From assembly GCA_030652805.1 (NCBI GenBank), contig JAUSPT010000024.1, forward strand, positions 37,050-101,049: DNA of 64,000 bases, written 5' to 3'. A program made the translations under genes and the position numbers. Source of the stretch: a bacterium. Lineage in GTDB: Bacteria; JAHJDO01. The first letter of the stretch is position 1. Each line of letters begins with the position of its first letter. The notes beneath the pieces were generated by a model. The model worked only from the letters and a program-made list of their open reading frames with translations, did not search any database and was not told the origin of the DNA. Of this stretch, positions 33,544 to 41,727 are shown piece after piece.

Positions 33544-35711
33544 TGGGAAAAAAGAACTCAGCTCTTACACTTAAAGTAAAAGAAGCTCTGCCAAAGGATG
33601 CAGGAAGGGCTATCGCCAGGATTGACCCGGAAGATATGAAAACTCTTGGAATAGAAGTGGGCGAGGTTGTAGAGATTGACGGTAAAAGAAAAACTCCTGT
33701 CAAAGCAATGCCATCTTACGTAGAAGATAGAGGGAAAAAGACTATTCAAATGGATGGAATATCCAGAGAGAATGCGCAGATTGGACTGGATGAAAAGGTA
33801 AAGATCAGCAAGATTGACTATAAGTCTGCTAACAAAATCACACTCTCGCCTCTAACTGCATCAAGTCTGCTTCAAAGAGATAAAGATACCAGATATATCG
33901 GGTCGCTTATGGAGGGGCTTCCTGTAACCAGCGGCGATAGGATTAGAGCTACGCTTTTTGGCTCAAGATCCTGCGATTTTAAGGTGCTGGATACTATTCC
34001 TGCGGGTGTAGTTTTAATAAACCAGACTACTTCAATAAAGATGAAGACAAAGGGAGCAGAAAAAGAGAGGTCAGCCAAAGTTTCATATGAAGATATTGGC
34101 GGGCTTGATAAGCCAATCCAAAGAATCAGGGAGATGATAGAGCTTCCTTTAAAATATCCTCAAGTATTTGAAAGATTAGGAATTGATCCGCCGAAAGGCG
34201 TTTTTCTCCATGGTCCTCCGGGTTGTGGAAAAACCTTAATCGCTCGGGCCGTGGCTAATGAAACAGATGCTTATTTTACCAGCATAAGCGGACCGGAAAT
34301 TATGGGGAAGTTTTATGGGGAGAGCGAAGCTCGCCTCCGTTCCATATTTGAAGATGCTCAGGCACATGCGCCTGCTATCATATTTTTGGATGAGATTGAA
34401 TCTATTGCTCCAAAAAGAGAAGATATGGGCGCTGAAAAACAGGTTGAGCGAAGAGTAGTAGCTCAGCTTCTGGCTCTGATGGATGGATTAGAATCAAGGG
34501 GACATGTTGTTGTTATAGCTGCAACCAATTTGCCTAATACAGTTGATCCGGCTTTGAGACGGCCAGGCCGTTTTGACAGAGAATTATCTATCCCTATTCC
34601 GGATAAAAATGGGCGATTAGAAATTTTACAGATACATACAAGAGGAATGCCTTTGGCAGAAGATGTGAGTTTAGAGAGATTAGCTGAGATTACTCATGGA
34701 TTTGTGGGCGCGGATTTAGAATCATTAGCAAGAGAAGCAGCAATGTCAGCGTTAAGAAAGATTTTGCCTAAGATAGATTTTGAATTAGCGGAGATACCTT
34801 ATGAGACTCTTTTAGAATTGCAGGTTACTATGGACAATTTTTTGGAGGCATTGAAAGAAATAGAGCCTTCTGCTATCCGCGAGGTATTTGTTGAGATTCC
34901 TGATGTCCGGTGGGATGAGGTTGGTGGATTAGATGAAATAAAGAAGTCTTTAATTGAAGCCGTGGAATGGCCTCTTAAATACAGCAGATTATTTGAGCAC
35001 GTCAAAACAGAGCCGCCTACAGGCATTTTGCTCTCCGGTTCTCCGGGTACGGGAAAGACTTTGGTAGCCAAAGCATTAGCTACTGAGAGCGGGGTTAATT
35101 TTATTTCTGTTAAAGGCCCTGAGATTATAAGTAAGTATGTGGGTGAGTCAGAACGCGCTGTCCGTGAGATATTTAAAAAGGCAAGAATGGCTGCTCCATG
35201 TATTTTATTCCTGGATGAAATAGACAGTCTGGTTCCTACACGCGGAAGCGCTGGAGGGGATTCACAGGTAACCGAGAGAGTGATCAGCCAATTTCTTACC
35301 GAACTTGGAGGGATAGAGAGATTAAAGGGCGTAGTAGTGATTGGTGCGACCAATAGATTAGATATGATAGACACCGCAGTATCAAGGGCGGGAAGGTTTG
35401 ATATCCATTTAAACTTTCCATTACCTGATAAAAAGACAAGACTCAGAATTTTTGAAATTCATGCTAAAGACAAACCATTAGATAAAGATGTAAATTTAGA
35501 AAAATTAGCAGATCAAATAGAAGAATATTCCGGAGCAGATATTGAAGCTGTTTGCCGTCGCGCGTCTATGCTTGCTATAAGAGGATATATAGAAAATCAA
35601 AAGGCAAAAAGCAAAGATCAAAAATTAGAACTCAAGATATCAAAGAGCAATTTTGAAGAAGCTATTAGTTTACTAAAAGAACAGAAGAACGAAATAAAGG
35701 GGGGTGGTTAA
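33543..35711 (+). CDS. CDC48/p97-like double AAA+ ATPase
   Basis: A 722-residue protein with the full CDC48 layout: a double-psi-barrel N domain (1-85, [17 protein letters not shown]), a CDC48 domain 2-like region (about 95-170), D1 with Walker A GPPGCGKT at 224-231 and IIFLDEIES, and D2 with GSPGTGKT at 499-506 and ILFLDEIDS. The second-region arginine fingers and a C-terminal helical part are also present. Such unfoldases remodel complexes. Type is best known from archaea and eukaryotes, so an ancient transfer is likely. Translation is coupled to the Get3-type gene (TAATG). Here it probably remodels Gvp assemblies. Confidence 0.9.
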   Translation: MGKKNSALTLKVKEALPKDAGRAIARIDPEDMKTLGIEVGEVVEIDGKRKTPVKAMPSYVEDRGKKTIQMDGISRENAQIGLDEKVKISKIDYKSANKITLSPLTASSLLQRDKDTRYIGSLMEGLPVTSGDRIRATLFGSRSCDFKVLDTIPAGVVLINQTTSIKMKTKGAEKERSAKVSYEDIGGLDKPIQRIREMIELPLKYPQVFERLGIDPPKGVFLHGPPGCGKTLIARAVANETDAYFTSISGPEIMGKFYGESEARLRSIFEDAQAHAPAIIFLDEIESIAPKREDMGAEKQVERRVVAQLLALMDGLESRGHVVVIAATNLPNTVDPALRRPGRFDRELSIPIPDKNGRLEILQIHTRGMPLAEDVSLERLAEITHGFVGADLESLAREAAMSALRKILPKIDFELAEIPYETLLELQVTMDNFLEALKEIEPSAIREVFVEIPDVRWDEVGGLDEIKKSLIEAVEWPLKYSRLFEHVKTEPPTGILLSGSPGTGKTLVAKALATESGVNFISVKGPEIISKYVGESERAVREIFKKARMAAPCILFLDEIDSLVPTRGSAGGDSQVTERVISQFLTELGGIERLKGVVVIGATNRLDMIDTAVSRAGRFDIHLNFPLPDKKTRLRIFEIHAKDKPLDKDVNLEKLADQIEEYSGADIEAVCRRASMLAIRGYIENQKAKSKDQKLELKISKSNFEEAISLLKEQKNEIKGGG

Positions 35712-35712
35712 A

Positions 35713-35847
35713 ATGGCAGGGATTATTGAGAAAATTAAAAACTTTTTTAGCAGCATGTGTATATGCAAAGTTAAGAAGGAAAAAGAAGAACCTAAACTGC
35801 AACAGGAAGAGCCTAAGGTAGAGGAAAAACCTGAAGAACAAAAATAA
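35713..35847 (+). CDS. Tiny amphipathic protein with Lys/Glu tail
   Basis: A 44-residue reading frame between the CDC48-like gene and a gvpF/L gene. GGGGTGG at 35700-35706 is a good binding site. Residues 1-20 (MAGIIEKIKNFFSSMCICKV) would form an amphipathic helix with a CxC pair; residues 21-44 are a charged Lys/Glu/Gln tail. It could attach to a membrane or to the shell surface. Not recognised; coding status rests on spacing, binding site and composition. Confidence 0.5.
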   Translation: MAGIIEKIKNFFSSMCICKVKKEKEEPKLQQEEPKVEEKPEEQK

Positions 35848-35862
35848 TAAACAAGGTGTAAA

Positions 35863-36867
35863 ATGGCTGAAATTGGAAAATATATTTATGGAATTATAAG
35901 TTCTAATACGAACTTCCGCCTTTTTATCTCGGAGGATAGCATACATGCGATTCCTTATCAGGATATCTCGGCTGTAGTAGGAGACTCTGAGATAATCGAT
36001 TACACCTGTATATCTAAAGGTGATGTGGCGAAAATGCTGGTCAGGCATCAAAAGGTTATTGAAGGCGTTATGAGTTCAGGGCTTACAATTATTCCTATGA
36101 AATTAGGTACATTCGCTGTTTCGGAAATTGAGGTCAAAGATATTTTGGATAGAGGATATAACCTCATTAAGGAGATTATGGAGAAGACGGGCGATAAAAT
36201 AGAGATTGATATAGTCGCCACATGGAGTGATTTTCCTTCAATTCTTAAAGAGGTTGGGGAAGAGAGAGAAATTAAAGAATTCAAAGAAAGGCTTTTAGCT
36301 AGTCCAAAAGAGATAACCATAACTGAGCAAATGAAAGTAGGGCTTATGGTTAAGAAAGCATTGGATACAAGAAAAGAAAAATATGCTGAAAAGATAAAGA
36401 ATGCACTGGAAACTCTAAGCCAGGATCTAAAGTTGCATGAACTCATGGACGATAATATGGTTGCTAATATAGCCTTTTTGATAAATAAAACCCGGCAAAT
36501 AGAATTTGATAAAAAGATAGAAGACCTAAACACTGAATTTCACGATGAGTTAAATTTTAGATGTATAGGTCCGCTTCCGCCTTATAGTTTCTATACGCTT
36601 GAGATAAAAAAGATGAAATTTGACGAGATTGATTGGGCAAAAAAGAAGTTGAGGTTAAATGATTTTGCAGGTAAAGATGAAATTAAGAAAGCTTATCGAA
36701 GAGTAGCCGCCTCTTCCCATCCTGATAGAAATCCGGATATACCGGCTAAAATTTTTGATGATGTAAACAAAGCTAATAAGATACTTATTGATTATTGCAA
36801 AGCTCGTGAACAAGCAGGCGAGGAAGAATTTGAAAAGAACGCAATATTGATCAAAGTGAGGGAGTAA
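35863..36867 (+). CDS. GvpF/GvpL-family protein fused to a C-terminal J domain
   Basis: A 334-residue protein. Residues 4-253 are a GvpF/L domain: GKYIYGII start, HQKVIEGVMSSGLTIIPMKLGT, and the closing FRCIGPLPPYSFYTLEI. From about 255 on comes a J domain (NDFAGKDEIKKAYRRVAASSHPDRNPD) with the catalytic His286-Pro287-Asp288 intact, which should stimulate an Hsp70 ATPase. GvpF/L proteins contact GvpA during nucleation, so this fusion could recruit DnaK to new subunits. No dnaK is in the window. It is the first of three consecutive gvpF/L genes. Confidence 0.88.
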   Translation: MAEIGKYIYGIISSNTNFRLFISEDSIHAIPYQDISAVVGDSEIIDYTCISKGDVAKMLVRHQKVIEGVMSSGLTIIPMKLGTFAVSEIEVKDILDRGYNLIKEIMEKTGDKIEIDIVATWSDFPSILKEVGEEREIKEFKERLLASPKEITITEQMKVGLMVKKALDTRKEKYAEKIKNALETLSQDLKLHELMDDNMVANIAFLINKTRQIEFDKKIEDLNTEFHDELNFRCIGPLPPYSFYTLEIKKMKFDEIDWAKKKLRLNDFAGKDEIKKAYRRVAASSHPDRNPDIPAKIFDDVNKANKILIDYCKAREQAGEEEFEKNAILIKVRE

Positions 36868-36874
36868 TAGGAAT

Positions 36875-37645
36875 ATGGAGAAAGAAGGTAAATATATCTA
36901 TTGTATTATCGCAACATCGCAGGAGAGGAACTTTGGGTCAATAGGAATAGGTGGCAGGGGCGATGAGGTATTAACCATTGGCTATAATGATCTGAGCATG
37001 GTTGTAAGCAGTCATCCAATGACTAAATTTACTGTTAATCGCGAGAATATGCTGGCTCATGAGAAGGTAATTGAAGAAGTGATGAAGGAATTTGATAGTG
37101 TTCTTCCAGTCAGATTTGGCACAGTTGCCTCTAATGCCGATGAGATAAGAAATCTTCTGGATAAAAGATATAGAGAATTTAAGGACTCATTAAGAAATAT
37201 GGATCATAAAATAGAATTAGGGGTTAAAGGGATATGGAAGAATATGGATATCATCTTCAAGGAGATTTCAGAAGAGAACAGAGAGATTAAGAAGGCAAAA
37301 GTGAAAATTCAAAACGGCAAAGGGAAAAAGAATATACAATCTAAGATGGAGGTTGGTAAAGAGGTTTTTGAAGCTCTGCAAAAGAAAAAAGAGAAAGAGG
37401 CAGAGAAGATAGTAGATGCCTTAAGAAGAACATCCTTTGACCATAAACTTAATGAGACTATTACTGATGAGATGTTTATGAATGCAGCCTTTTTGGTGGA
37501 TAAAGGGAGAGAGAAAGAATTTGATAACATAATGGGTGATTTAAGTGAAGAATATAAGGATAGAGTAAAGTTTATGTATGTAGGTCCTTTACCTGTTTTT
37601 AATTTTGTGAGCATTGCAATTTATCCTGAAGAATGGGAGAAATAA
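36875..37645 (+). CDS. Gas vesicle protein GvpF/GvpL, copy 2
   Basis: A 256-residue GvpF/L-family protein. It begins GKYIYCIIATS, has the AHEKVIEEVM and VLPVRFGTVA motifs near residues 55-80, and closes with FMYVGPLPVFNFVSI. The Lys/Glu-rich middle (about 140-175) is coiled coil. GvpF and GvpL are two-domain cytoplasmic proteins that bind GvpA and are thought to start assembly. No J domain. Separated by one base from copy 3; the two resemble each other more than either resembles the J-domain copy. Confidence 0.9.
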   Translation: MEKEGKYIYCIIATSQERNFGSIGIGGRGDEVLTIGYNDLSMVVSSHPMTKFTVNRENMLAHEKVIEEVMKEFDSVLPVRFGTVASNADEIRNLLDKRYREFKDSLRNMDHKIELGVKGIWKNMDIIFKEISEENREIKKAKVKIQNGKGKKNIQSKMEVGKEVFEALQKKKEKEAEKIVDALRRTSFDHKLNETITDEMFMNAAFLVDKGREKEFDNIMGDLSEEYKDRVKFMYVGPLPVFNFVSIAIYPEEWEK

Positions 37646-37646
37646 G

Positions 37647-38414
37647 ATGGAAACGGCTGTAAAACGAGGTAAATATATATATTGCGTAATTGAGTCAAAT
37701 CAAGCCCAATCATTCGGTTCGCCGGGAGTTGGCGGAAGAGGGGACGAATTGCATACTATTTGCTTTAACGATATAGCAGTTGTAGTGAGCAATTCTCCAA
37801 TAATAAAATACCCGGTATCAAGGGAGAATACACTTGCTCATGAAAAGGCAATTGAGGAAGTGATGGAAAAATATGTAGTTTTGCCGGTAAGATTTTGTAC
37901 AATTGCTGAAGACGAGAAGAAGGTAAAAAAGATTTTAGAAAGAGAGCATGATAAATTCAAAGATTTGTTGGATGAGATCAAAGGGAAAAAAGAGCTCGGA
38001 TTAAAAGCAATATTTAAAGAGGATGTTATTTATAAAGATATCCTGGAAAAACATGAAGGCATAAGAAAGTTAAAAGAAGGGCTGGCTTCTAAACCCCCTG
38101 AAGCGACCCATTACGAACGTATGGAAATAGGAAAAATGGTGGAAACTGCTCTACAAAAAGAAAAAGAGATTTGTGAAAAGGAAATTATTAATGCTCTTTT
38201 GCCTTTGGCAGTAGAGCATAAGACGAATAATACCTATGGTGAACGAATGATTATTAATGCGGCTTTTTTAGTGGAGAAAAGCAAAGAAACAGAATTTGAT
38301 CAGAAGGTTCAGGAACTTGACGGAAAATATGGTAATAAAATAAAATTTAAATATGTGGGCACATTACCGCCATTTAATTTTGTCAATTTAGTAATTAATA
38401 TAGGAGAGTATTAA
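37647..38414 (+). CDS. Gas vesicle protein GvpF/GvpL, copy 3
   Basis: A 255-residue GvpF/L-family protein: RGKYIYCVIES start, GSPGVGGRGDELHTI, AHEKAIEEVM, VVLPVRFCTIA, and end FKYVGTLPPFNFVNLV. The ATG at 37647, just after the TAA of copy 2 and behind GGGAG, is the start; an in-frame reading into copy 2 is rejected. Its TAA overlaps the ATG of gvpG, so F/L and G are translationally coupled, matching their known co-requirement. Confidence 0.9.
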   Translation: METAVKRGKYIYCVIESNQAQSFGSPGVGGRGDELHTICFNDIAVVVSNSPIIKYPVSRENTLAHEKAIEEVMEKYVVLPVRFCTIAEDEKKVKKILEREHDKFKDLLDEIKGKKELGLKAIFKEDVIYKDILEKHEGIRKLKEGLASKPPEATHYERMEIGKMVETALQKEKEICEKEIINALLPLAVEHKTNNTYGERMIINAAFLVEKSKETEFDQKVQELDGKYGNKIKFKYVGTLPPFNFVNLVINIGEY

Positions 38415-38653
38415 TGTTTTTAATTGATGATATATTCCTTGCGCCATTGAAAGGGGTGGTTTGGCTTGGCAAGAAGATGAATGAGGTTATAGAGAAGGAA
38501 ATCTCTGATGAAGGGCGGATAAAAGAGAAACTTATGGAATTACAAATGCAGTTTGAACTTGATGAAATAAACGATGAAGAATATAAGAAGCAGGAAGAAG
38601 AACTTTTAGCGCGATTGGACGCTATTAGAAAAGCAAAAGAAGAGGAGGTGTGA
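38414..38653 (+). CDS. gvpG: Gas vesicle protein GvpG
   Basis: A 79-residue GvpG: a hydrophobic start (FLIDDIFLAPLKGVVWLGKKMNEVIEKE) and a charged helical rest ending in LLARLDAIRKAKEEE. The LIDDIFLAPLKG motif is typical. GvpG is an accessory protein that works with GvpF and GvpL. Start overlaps the previous stop (TAATG). Confidence 0.93.
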   Translation: MFLIDDIFLAPLKGVVWLGKKMNEVIEKEISDEGRIKEKLMELQMQFELDEINDEEYKKQEEELLARLDAIRKAKEEEV

Positions 38654-38655
38654 AG

Positions 38656-38913
38656 ATGGCTAATATGGAAGAAGCTAAGAAAGCAGTTGCAGAGTTTTTA
38701 AAAAAGACCCTTAATGTCAAAGATGTAAAGGTTATTAAGGTTGGAAAGAGCGAAAAGGGCTGGGAGACAGAAGCAGAAGTATATGAAGAAAGTTCATTTA
38801 TAAAGGCTCTCGGACTTCCAACAAGAGTAAAGGACCGGAATATCTATGAGATTAAATTGGATGATAAGTTGGAAGTAGAGTCTTACGAACGTAAAAAGGA
38901 AGAGAAGGAATAG
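38656..38913 (+). CDS. gvpO: Gas vesicle protein GvpO, copy 2
   Basis: An 85-residue GvpO with the same pattern as the copy at 30559: VKVIKVGKSEKGWETEAEVYEESSFIKALGL and KDRNIYEIKLDDKLEVESYER. ATG at 38656 follows GAGGAGG; the GTG at 38650 is in frame but lies within that site. The pair gvpO then GvpA-family gene then later Hsp20 occurs twice in the island, suggesting a block duplication. Confidence 0.88.
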   Translation: MANMEEAKKAVAEFLKKTLNVKDVKVIKVGKSEKGWETEAEVYEESSFIKALGLPTRVKDRNIYEIKLDDKLEVESYERKKEEKE

Positions 38914-38959
38914 AGGCAGTGATAAGAGAGAAGAAGGGAGGCAATAAAGGAGGAACGAG

Positions 38960-39325
38960 ATGGCTTTAGAGGCGACAAGAGGTAATGGTGGTGATAACGG
39001 AACTCTGGTTGACGTAATAGACCGCATTCTGGATAAGGGTTTAGTCATCAATGCGGATATTACTGTATCCGTAGCGGGGGTTGAATTACTTGGTGTAAAG
39101 GTTCGGGCAGCTCTGGCTTCATTTGAAACCGCAGCAAAATATGGTTTAGAATTCCCCTCAGGCACTAATTACGAAACCGCGGCATGGAAAGAGGCGGCAA
39201 AAGGTAAAGATGAATGTCCGCAGTGTGCTAAAAAGGTACTGACAGATGAACTGATGAATAAAGGATGCCCTTGGTGCGGCTGGCAAAGCGCTAAGGCAAA
39301 ACTAAAACCAAAACAAATAGTCTAA
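38960..39325 (+). CDS. GvpA-family protein fused to a C-terminal zinc ribbon
   Basis: A 121-residue protein. Residues 14-62 are a GvpA core ([20 protein letters not shown], then VAGVELLGVKVRAALASFETAAKYG). A short linker leads to a zinc ribbon with Cys86, Cys89, Cys103 and Cys106 (CPQCAKKVLTDELMNKGCPWCGW). The same ribbon recurs in the next gene and in the protein at 41728. Minor GvpA homologues may cap or nucleate the shell; the ribbon could stay on the cytoplasmic side and recruit partners. The start follows AAAGGAGGAAC. Confidence 0.88.
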   Translation: MALEATRGNGGDNGTLVDVIDRILDKGLVINADITVSVAGVELLGVKVRAALASFETAAKYGLEFPSGTNYETAAWKEAAKGKDECPQCAKKVLTDELMNKGCPWCGWQSAKAKLKPKQIV

Positions 39326-39330
39326 ATTCT

Positions 39331-39597
39331 ATGAGCAAAAAGGAAAAATCGAGATTAGGCGGGTTTAATCTTCTAGGCATTCCTCTAGACCCTACTTTGG
39401 GTGTAGGAGATAAGGTTTTAGACCATGTAGATGAATCAATAGAAGCTGAAAAAAGAAAAGAAGCGGGTTCTAAATATTGGGCCCGTTGCTCTTTCTATTA
39501 CACTGTTTGCCCTAAATGCAGTCGTAAGGTAATTACTGAAGAGTTGGAAGAAAAGGGATGTTTTGTTTGTGGATATAAACCTAATAAGGAGGAGTGA
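39331..39597 (+). CDS. Zinc-ribbon protein of the gas vesicle island
   Basis: An 88-residue protein. The N-terminal half (GGFNLLGIPLDPTLGVGDKVLDHV) is unique; residues 58-83 are a zinc ribbon with Cys60, Cys63, Cys77 and Cys80 (CPKCSRKVITEELEEKGCFVCGYKP), nearly the same as the ribbon on the GvpA-family protein encoded directly upstream. The [IL]T[ED]EL..KGC spacing is conserved among all copies. Likely a soluble member of the same interaction set. Starts five bases after the previous stop. Confidence 0.75.
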   Translation: MSKKEKSRLGGFNLLGIPLDPTLGVGDKVLDHVDESIEAEKRKEAGSKYWARCSFYYTVCPKCSRKVITEELEEKGCFVCGYKPNKEE

Positions 39598-39600
39598 CAT

Positions 39601-39990
39601 ATGCGCGTTAAAATTAACACAAATAGAGATATAAAAAGTAACATGGACATTGCAAGAAAACAGAAGATACCATCTATGACATCAAAGATAGAGGATATAG
39701 TAAAGGCAGAATTGGAAGAAGAATTTGGACCAACATTGACAGAGGAAGAACTCTCTAAAATAGCCCAGAAGGAAAAAGAGAGAAAAGTAAAGCGGGATTT
39801 GGCCTTGAAAAACTCTAGGATGAAAATAATGAGGGTAAAGGAAAAGGCGAGGGAGACTCAGAGGATAAGACAGGAAATAGCTAAGGGGAAAACTTGCCAC
39901 CACATCAAGGATTTTAGCGCGGGGGCAAACCTCAAAGTTAGCGGAGATTCTAGAAAAGAGAGGTTTAAGAAAATGAATATTGAATACTAA
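39601..39990 (+). CDS. Coiled-coil protein with KKMxxxY tail, copy 2
   Basis: A 129-residue, strongly charged helical protein (EEELSKIAQKEKERKVKRD, then KEKARETQRIRQEIAKG). Its end, RKERFKKMNIEY, matches the end of the protein at 29792. The rest of the two proteins is only loosely similar, both coiled coil with a Gly/Ser-containing linker before the tail. GGAGGAG precedes the start. Function unknown; the tail looks like a peptide ligand for a shared partner. Confidence 0.65.
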   Translation: MRVKINTNRDIKSNMDIARKQKIPSMTSKIEDIVKAELEEEFGPTLTEEELSKIAQKEKERKVKRDLALKNSRMKIMRVKEKARETQRIRQEIAKGKTCHHIKDFSAGANLKVSGDSRKERFKKMNIEY

Positions 39991-39991
39991 T

Positions 39992-40033
39992 CTTGCTGCA
40001 AGTTGTTTTATTTGTGGATATAAGGGAGGATAA
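39992..40033 (+). pseudogene. Fossil end of a zinc-ribbon reading frame
   Basis: Between two genes a short open stretch reads LAASCFICGYKGG and then stop. It matches the end of the zinc-ribbon protein encoded about 420 bases upstream (GCFVCGYKP), also at base level (TGTTTT.TTTGTGGATATAA). It has no start codon or first cysteine pair. It looks like the leftover 3' end of a duplicated ribbon gene, probably displaced when the neighbouring gene was inserted. Confidence 0.45.
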
Positions 40034-40038
40034 AGGAA

Positions 40039-40605
40039 ATGGATGAAGAAAAAAAGCGAAATCCTGAGAAGCAAAGAGATAAAAAGAAAGAACCTGGTAG
40101 AGAAAAGGAAGAGGGTATAGCAGGAGAAACTCTTAAAGGGATTGGTAAGATGATTCCAGGATTGGGTGGATTGTTCAGGGGTCTGAGAAAATCTCCAGTA
40201 TTCAAAGAAAGATTAAAAAAGATTGATGAAGAAGTAGAGCGCAAGTTGAAGGAAGCTCCCTTAGAAAAGACAGAAAAAGGAAAATTTAAGATAGAGGGAA
40301 AGTTTGAAGCAAGGCATTTAGCTCCAGATAAACCATTTATGAGAAAGGAAGTTTCTCCTCCAATGCCACAGGAAAGGTCAGCAGATATTTTTGACGAGGA
40401 AGATCATATTAAAATAATAGCTGAAATCCCCGGCGTAGATGCAAATGATATAAATCTTAATTTGCAAGGGAATAAACTTACTATATCTGTAGATACCCTT
40501 GACCGTAAATATCATCAGGAATTGAAACTACCCTGCGAACCTAAAGGGGAATTGCAGAAGTCTTATAAGAATGGGATCTTAGAAGTAAAGATAAAAAAGG
40601 AATAA
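40039..40605 (+). CDS. Hsp20-family protein of the gas vesicle island (GvpH-like), copy 2
   Basis: A 188-residue protein. The last 80 residues are an Hsp20 domain (DIFDEEDHIKIIAEIPGVDANDINL start, LQKSYKNGILEVKIKKE end). The N-terminal half is charged, with a GGLFRGLRKSPVFKERLKKIDEEVERKL helix comparable to GGLFKGIEKLVDLAADL in copy 1, so the two are true paralogues and not separate acquisitions. Start ATG follows AAAGG. gvpK follows after 24 bases. Confidence 0.8.
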   Translation: MDEEKKRNPEKQRDKKKEPGREKEEGIAGETLKGIGKMIPGLGGLFRGLRKSPVFKERLKKIDEEVERKLKEAPLEKTEKGKFKIEGKFEARHLAPDKPFMRKEVSPPMPQERSADIFDEEDHIKIIAEIPGVDANDINLNLQGNKLTISVDTLDRKYHQELKLPCEPKGELQKSYKNGILEVKIKKE

Positions 40606-40629
40606 TTTTTCATTGGAGCAAAATGACAT

Positions 40630-40953
40630 ATGCCAATAGATATTGATGAGGATAATCTAAAACACGGGGTTTTAGGGCTGGTTATTGCTTTAGTGGAGGT
40701 AATTAAAGATGCTCTTAATCTCCAGGCAATGAAACGTATGGAGGGAGGATCTCTTACGGAAGAAGAGATGGAACGATTGGGCGAAGCCCTTATGGATTTA
40801 GATGTGGCAATTGAGGATATAAAAAAGGAACAGGGTGTTACTGAGTCAGTTAAATCCGTAAGGGATGGATTGGATAGTATTGTGGATGATGTATTAGACA
40901 AGATGATAAATCCAGAAAGATGGAGGAAAGAAGCAGAGGAGAAAGGAATTTAA
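40630..40953 (+). CDS. gvpK: Gas vesicle protein GvpK
   Basis: A 107-residue GvpK. Signature segments are DNLKHGVLGLVIALVEVIKDAL, MKRMEGGSLTEEEMERLGEALMDLD and a closing acidic/basic helix. GvpK is an essential small accessory protein in many gas vesicle clusters. Length is typical. The next gvpF/L gene begins two bases after the stop. Confidence 0.94.
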   Translation: MPIDIDEDNLKHGVLGLVIALVEVIKDALNLQAMKRMEGGSLTEEEMERLGEALMDLDVAIEDIKKEQGVTESVKSVRDGLDSIVDDVLDKMINPERWRKEAEEKGI

Positions 40954-40954
40954 G

Positions 40955-41719
40955 ATGAATGAAGCAAGATATCTTTATTGTATAGCCGATGGAAATAAAA
41001 AGATAACATTTGGCAATATTGGAATAGAGGATAGCGAAGTCTACACTATCCCTTATGAAGATTTATGCGCTGTAGTTCATAATTGTCCTTCAGAGCCCTA
41101 CAAATCAGAGGATAATGAAGTGGTGAAAAAATGGGTAACGGCTCACCAGAAGGTTGTTGATACTGTCTGGGGAAAATTTGGCACTGTCTTACCATTGGGT
41201 TTTGATACCATAATTAAAGGCGAGAAGGGGACTACCCCGGATAAGAATATGAAGAATTGGATTAAAGAAGATTACAAAAATTTAAAAGAAAAGATAGCTA
41301 AGCTTAAAGGCAAGGCTGAGTATGGGGTTCAGATTTCCTGGGACCCTAAGGTGATTGGAGAAAAGTTAATAGAAAGTAATCAAGAGATTAAGAAATTAAA
41401 TGAGGAGATAAAATCCAAATCCAAGGGTCTTGCTTATATGTATAAACAGAAACTGGAGAATCTCTTGAAGAAAGAGATGGAAGTGGAGGCGGAAAGGCAT
41501 TTTAAAGATTTTTACGAGAAAATTAAAAAATGTGCGAATGAAATTAAAGTAGAAAAGACTAAAAAACTTGAAGAAGGAAAACAAATGCTGATAAACCTTT
41601 CTTGTCTTTTACCCAAAGAAAAAAGCAAGGTATTAGGCGAGGAGTTAGAAAAGATTAACGATATGGAAGAATTCTACGTTCGCTTCACTGGTCCCTGGCC
41701 GCCATATAGTTTTGTATAG
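40955..41719 (+). CDS. Gas vesicle protein GvpF/GvpL, copy 4
   Basis: A 254-residue GvpF/L-family protein: EARYLYCIADGN start, a VYTIPYEDLCAVVHN strand, AHQKVVDTVWGKFGTVLPLGFDTI, a long coiled middle (130-215) and the end VRFTGPWPPYSFV. It is more divergent from copies 2 and 3 and lacks their R-F-G-T motif in full (L-G-F-D-T here). It lies between gvpK and a GvpA-family fusion gene, suggesting a separate partner. Confidence 0.9.
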   Translation: MNEARYLYCIADGNKKITFGNIGIEDSEVYTIPYEDLCAVVHNCPSEPYKSEDNEVVKKWVTAHQKVVDTVWGKFGTVLPLGFDTIIKGEKGTTPDKNMKNWIKEDYKNLKEKIAKLKGKAEYGVQISWDPKVIGEKLIESNQEIKKLNEEIKSKSKGLAYMYKQKLENLLKKEMEVEAERHFKDFYEKIKKCANEIKVEKTKKLEEGKQMLINLSCLLPKEKSKVLGEELEKINDMEEFYVRFTGPWPPYSFV

Positions 41720-41727
41720 GATAAAAA

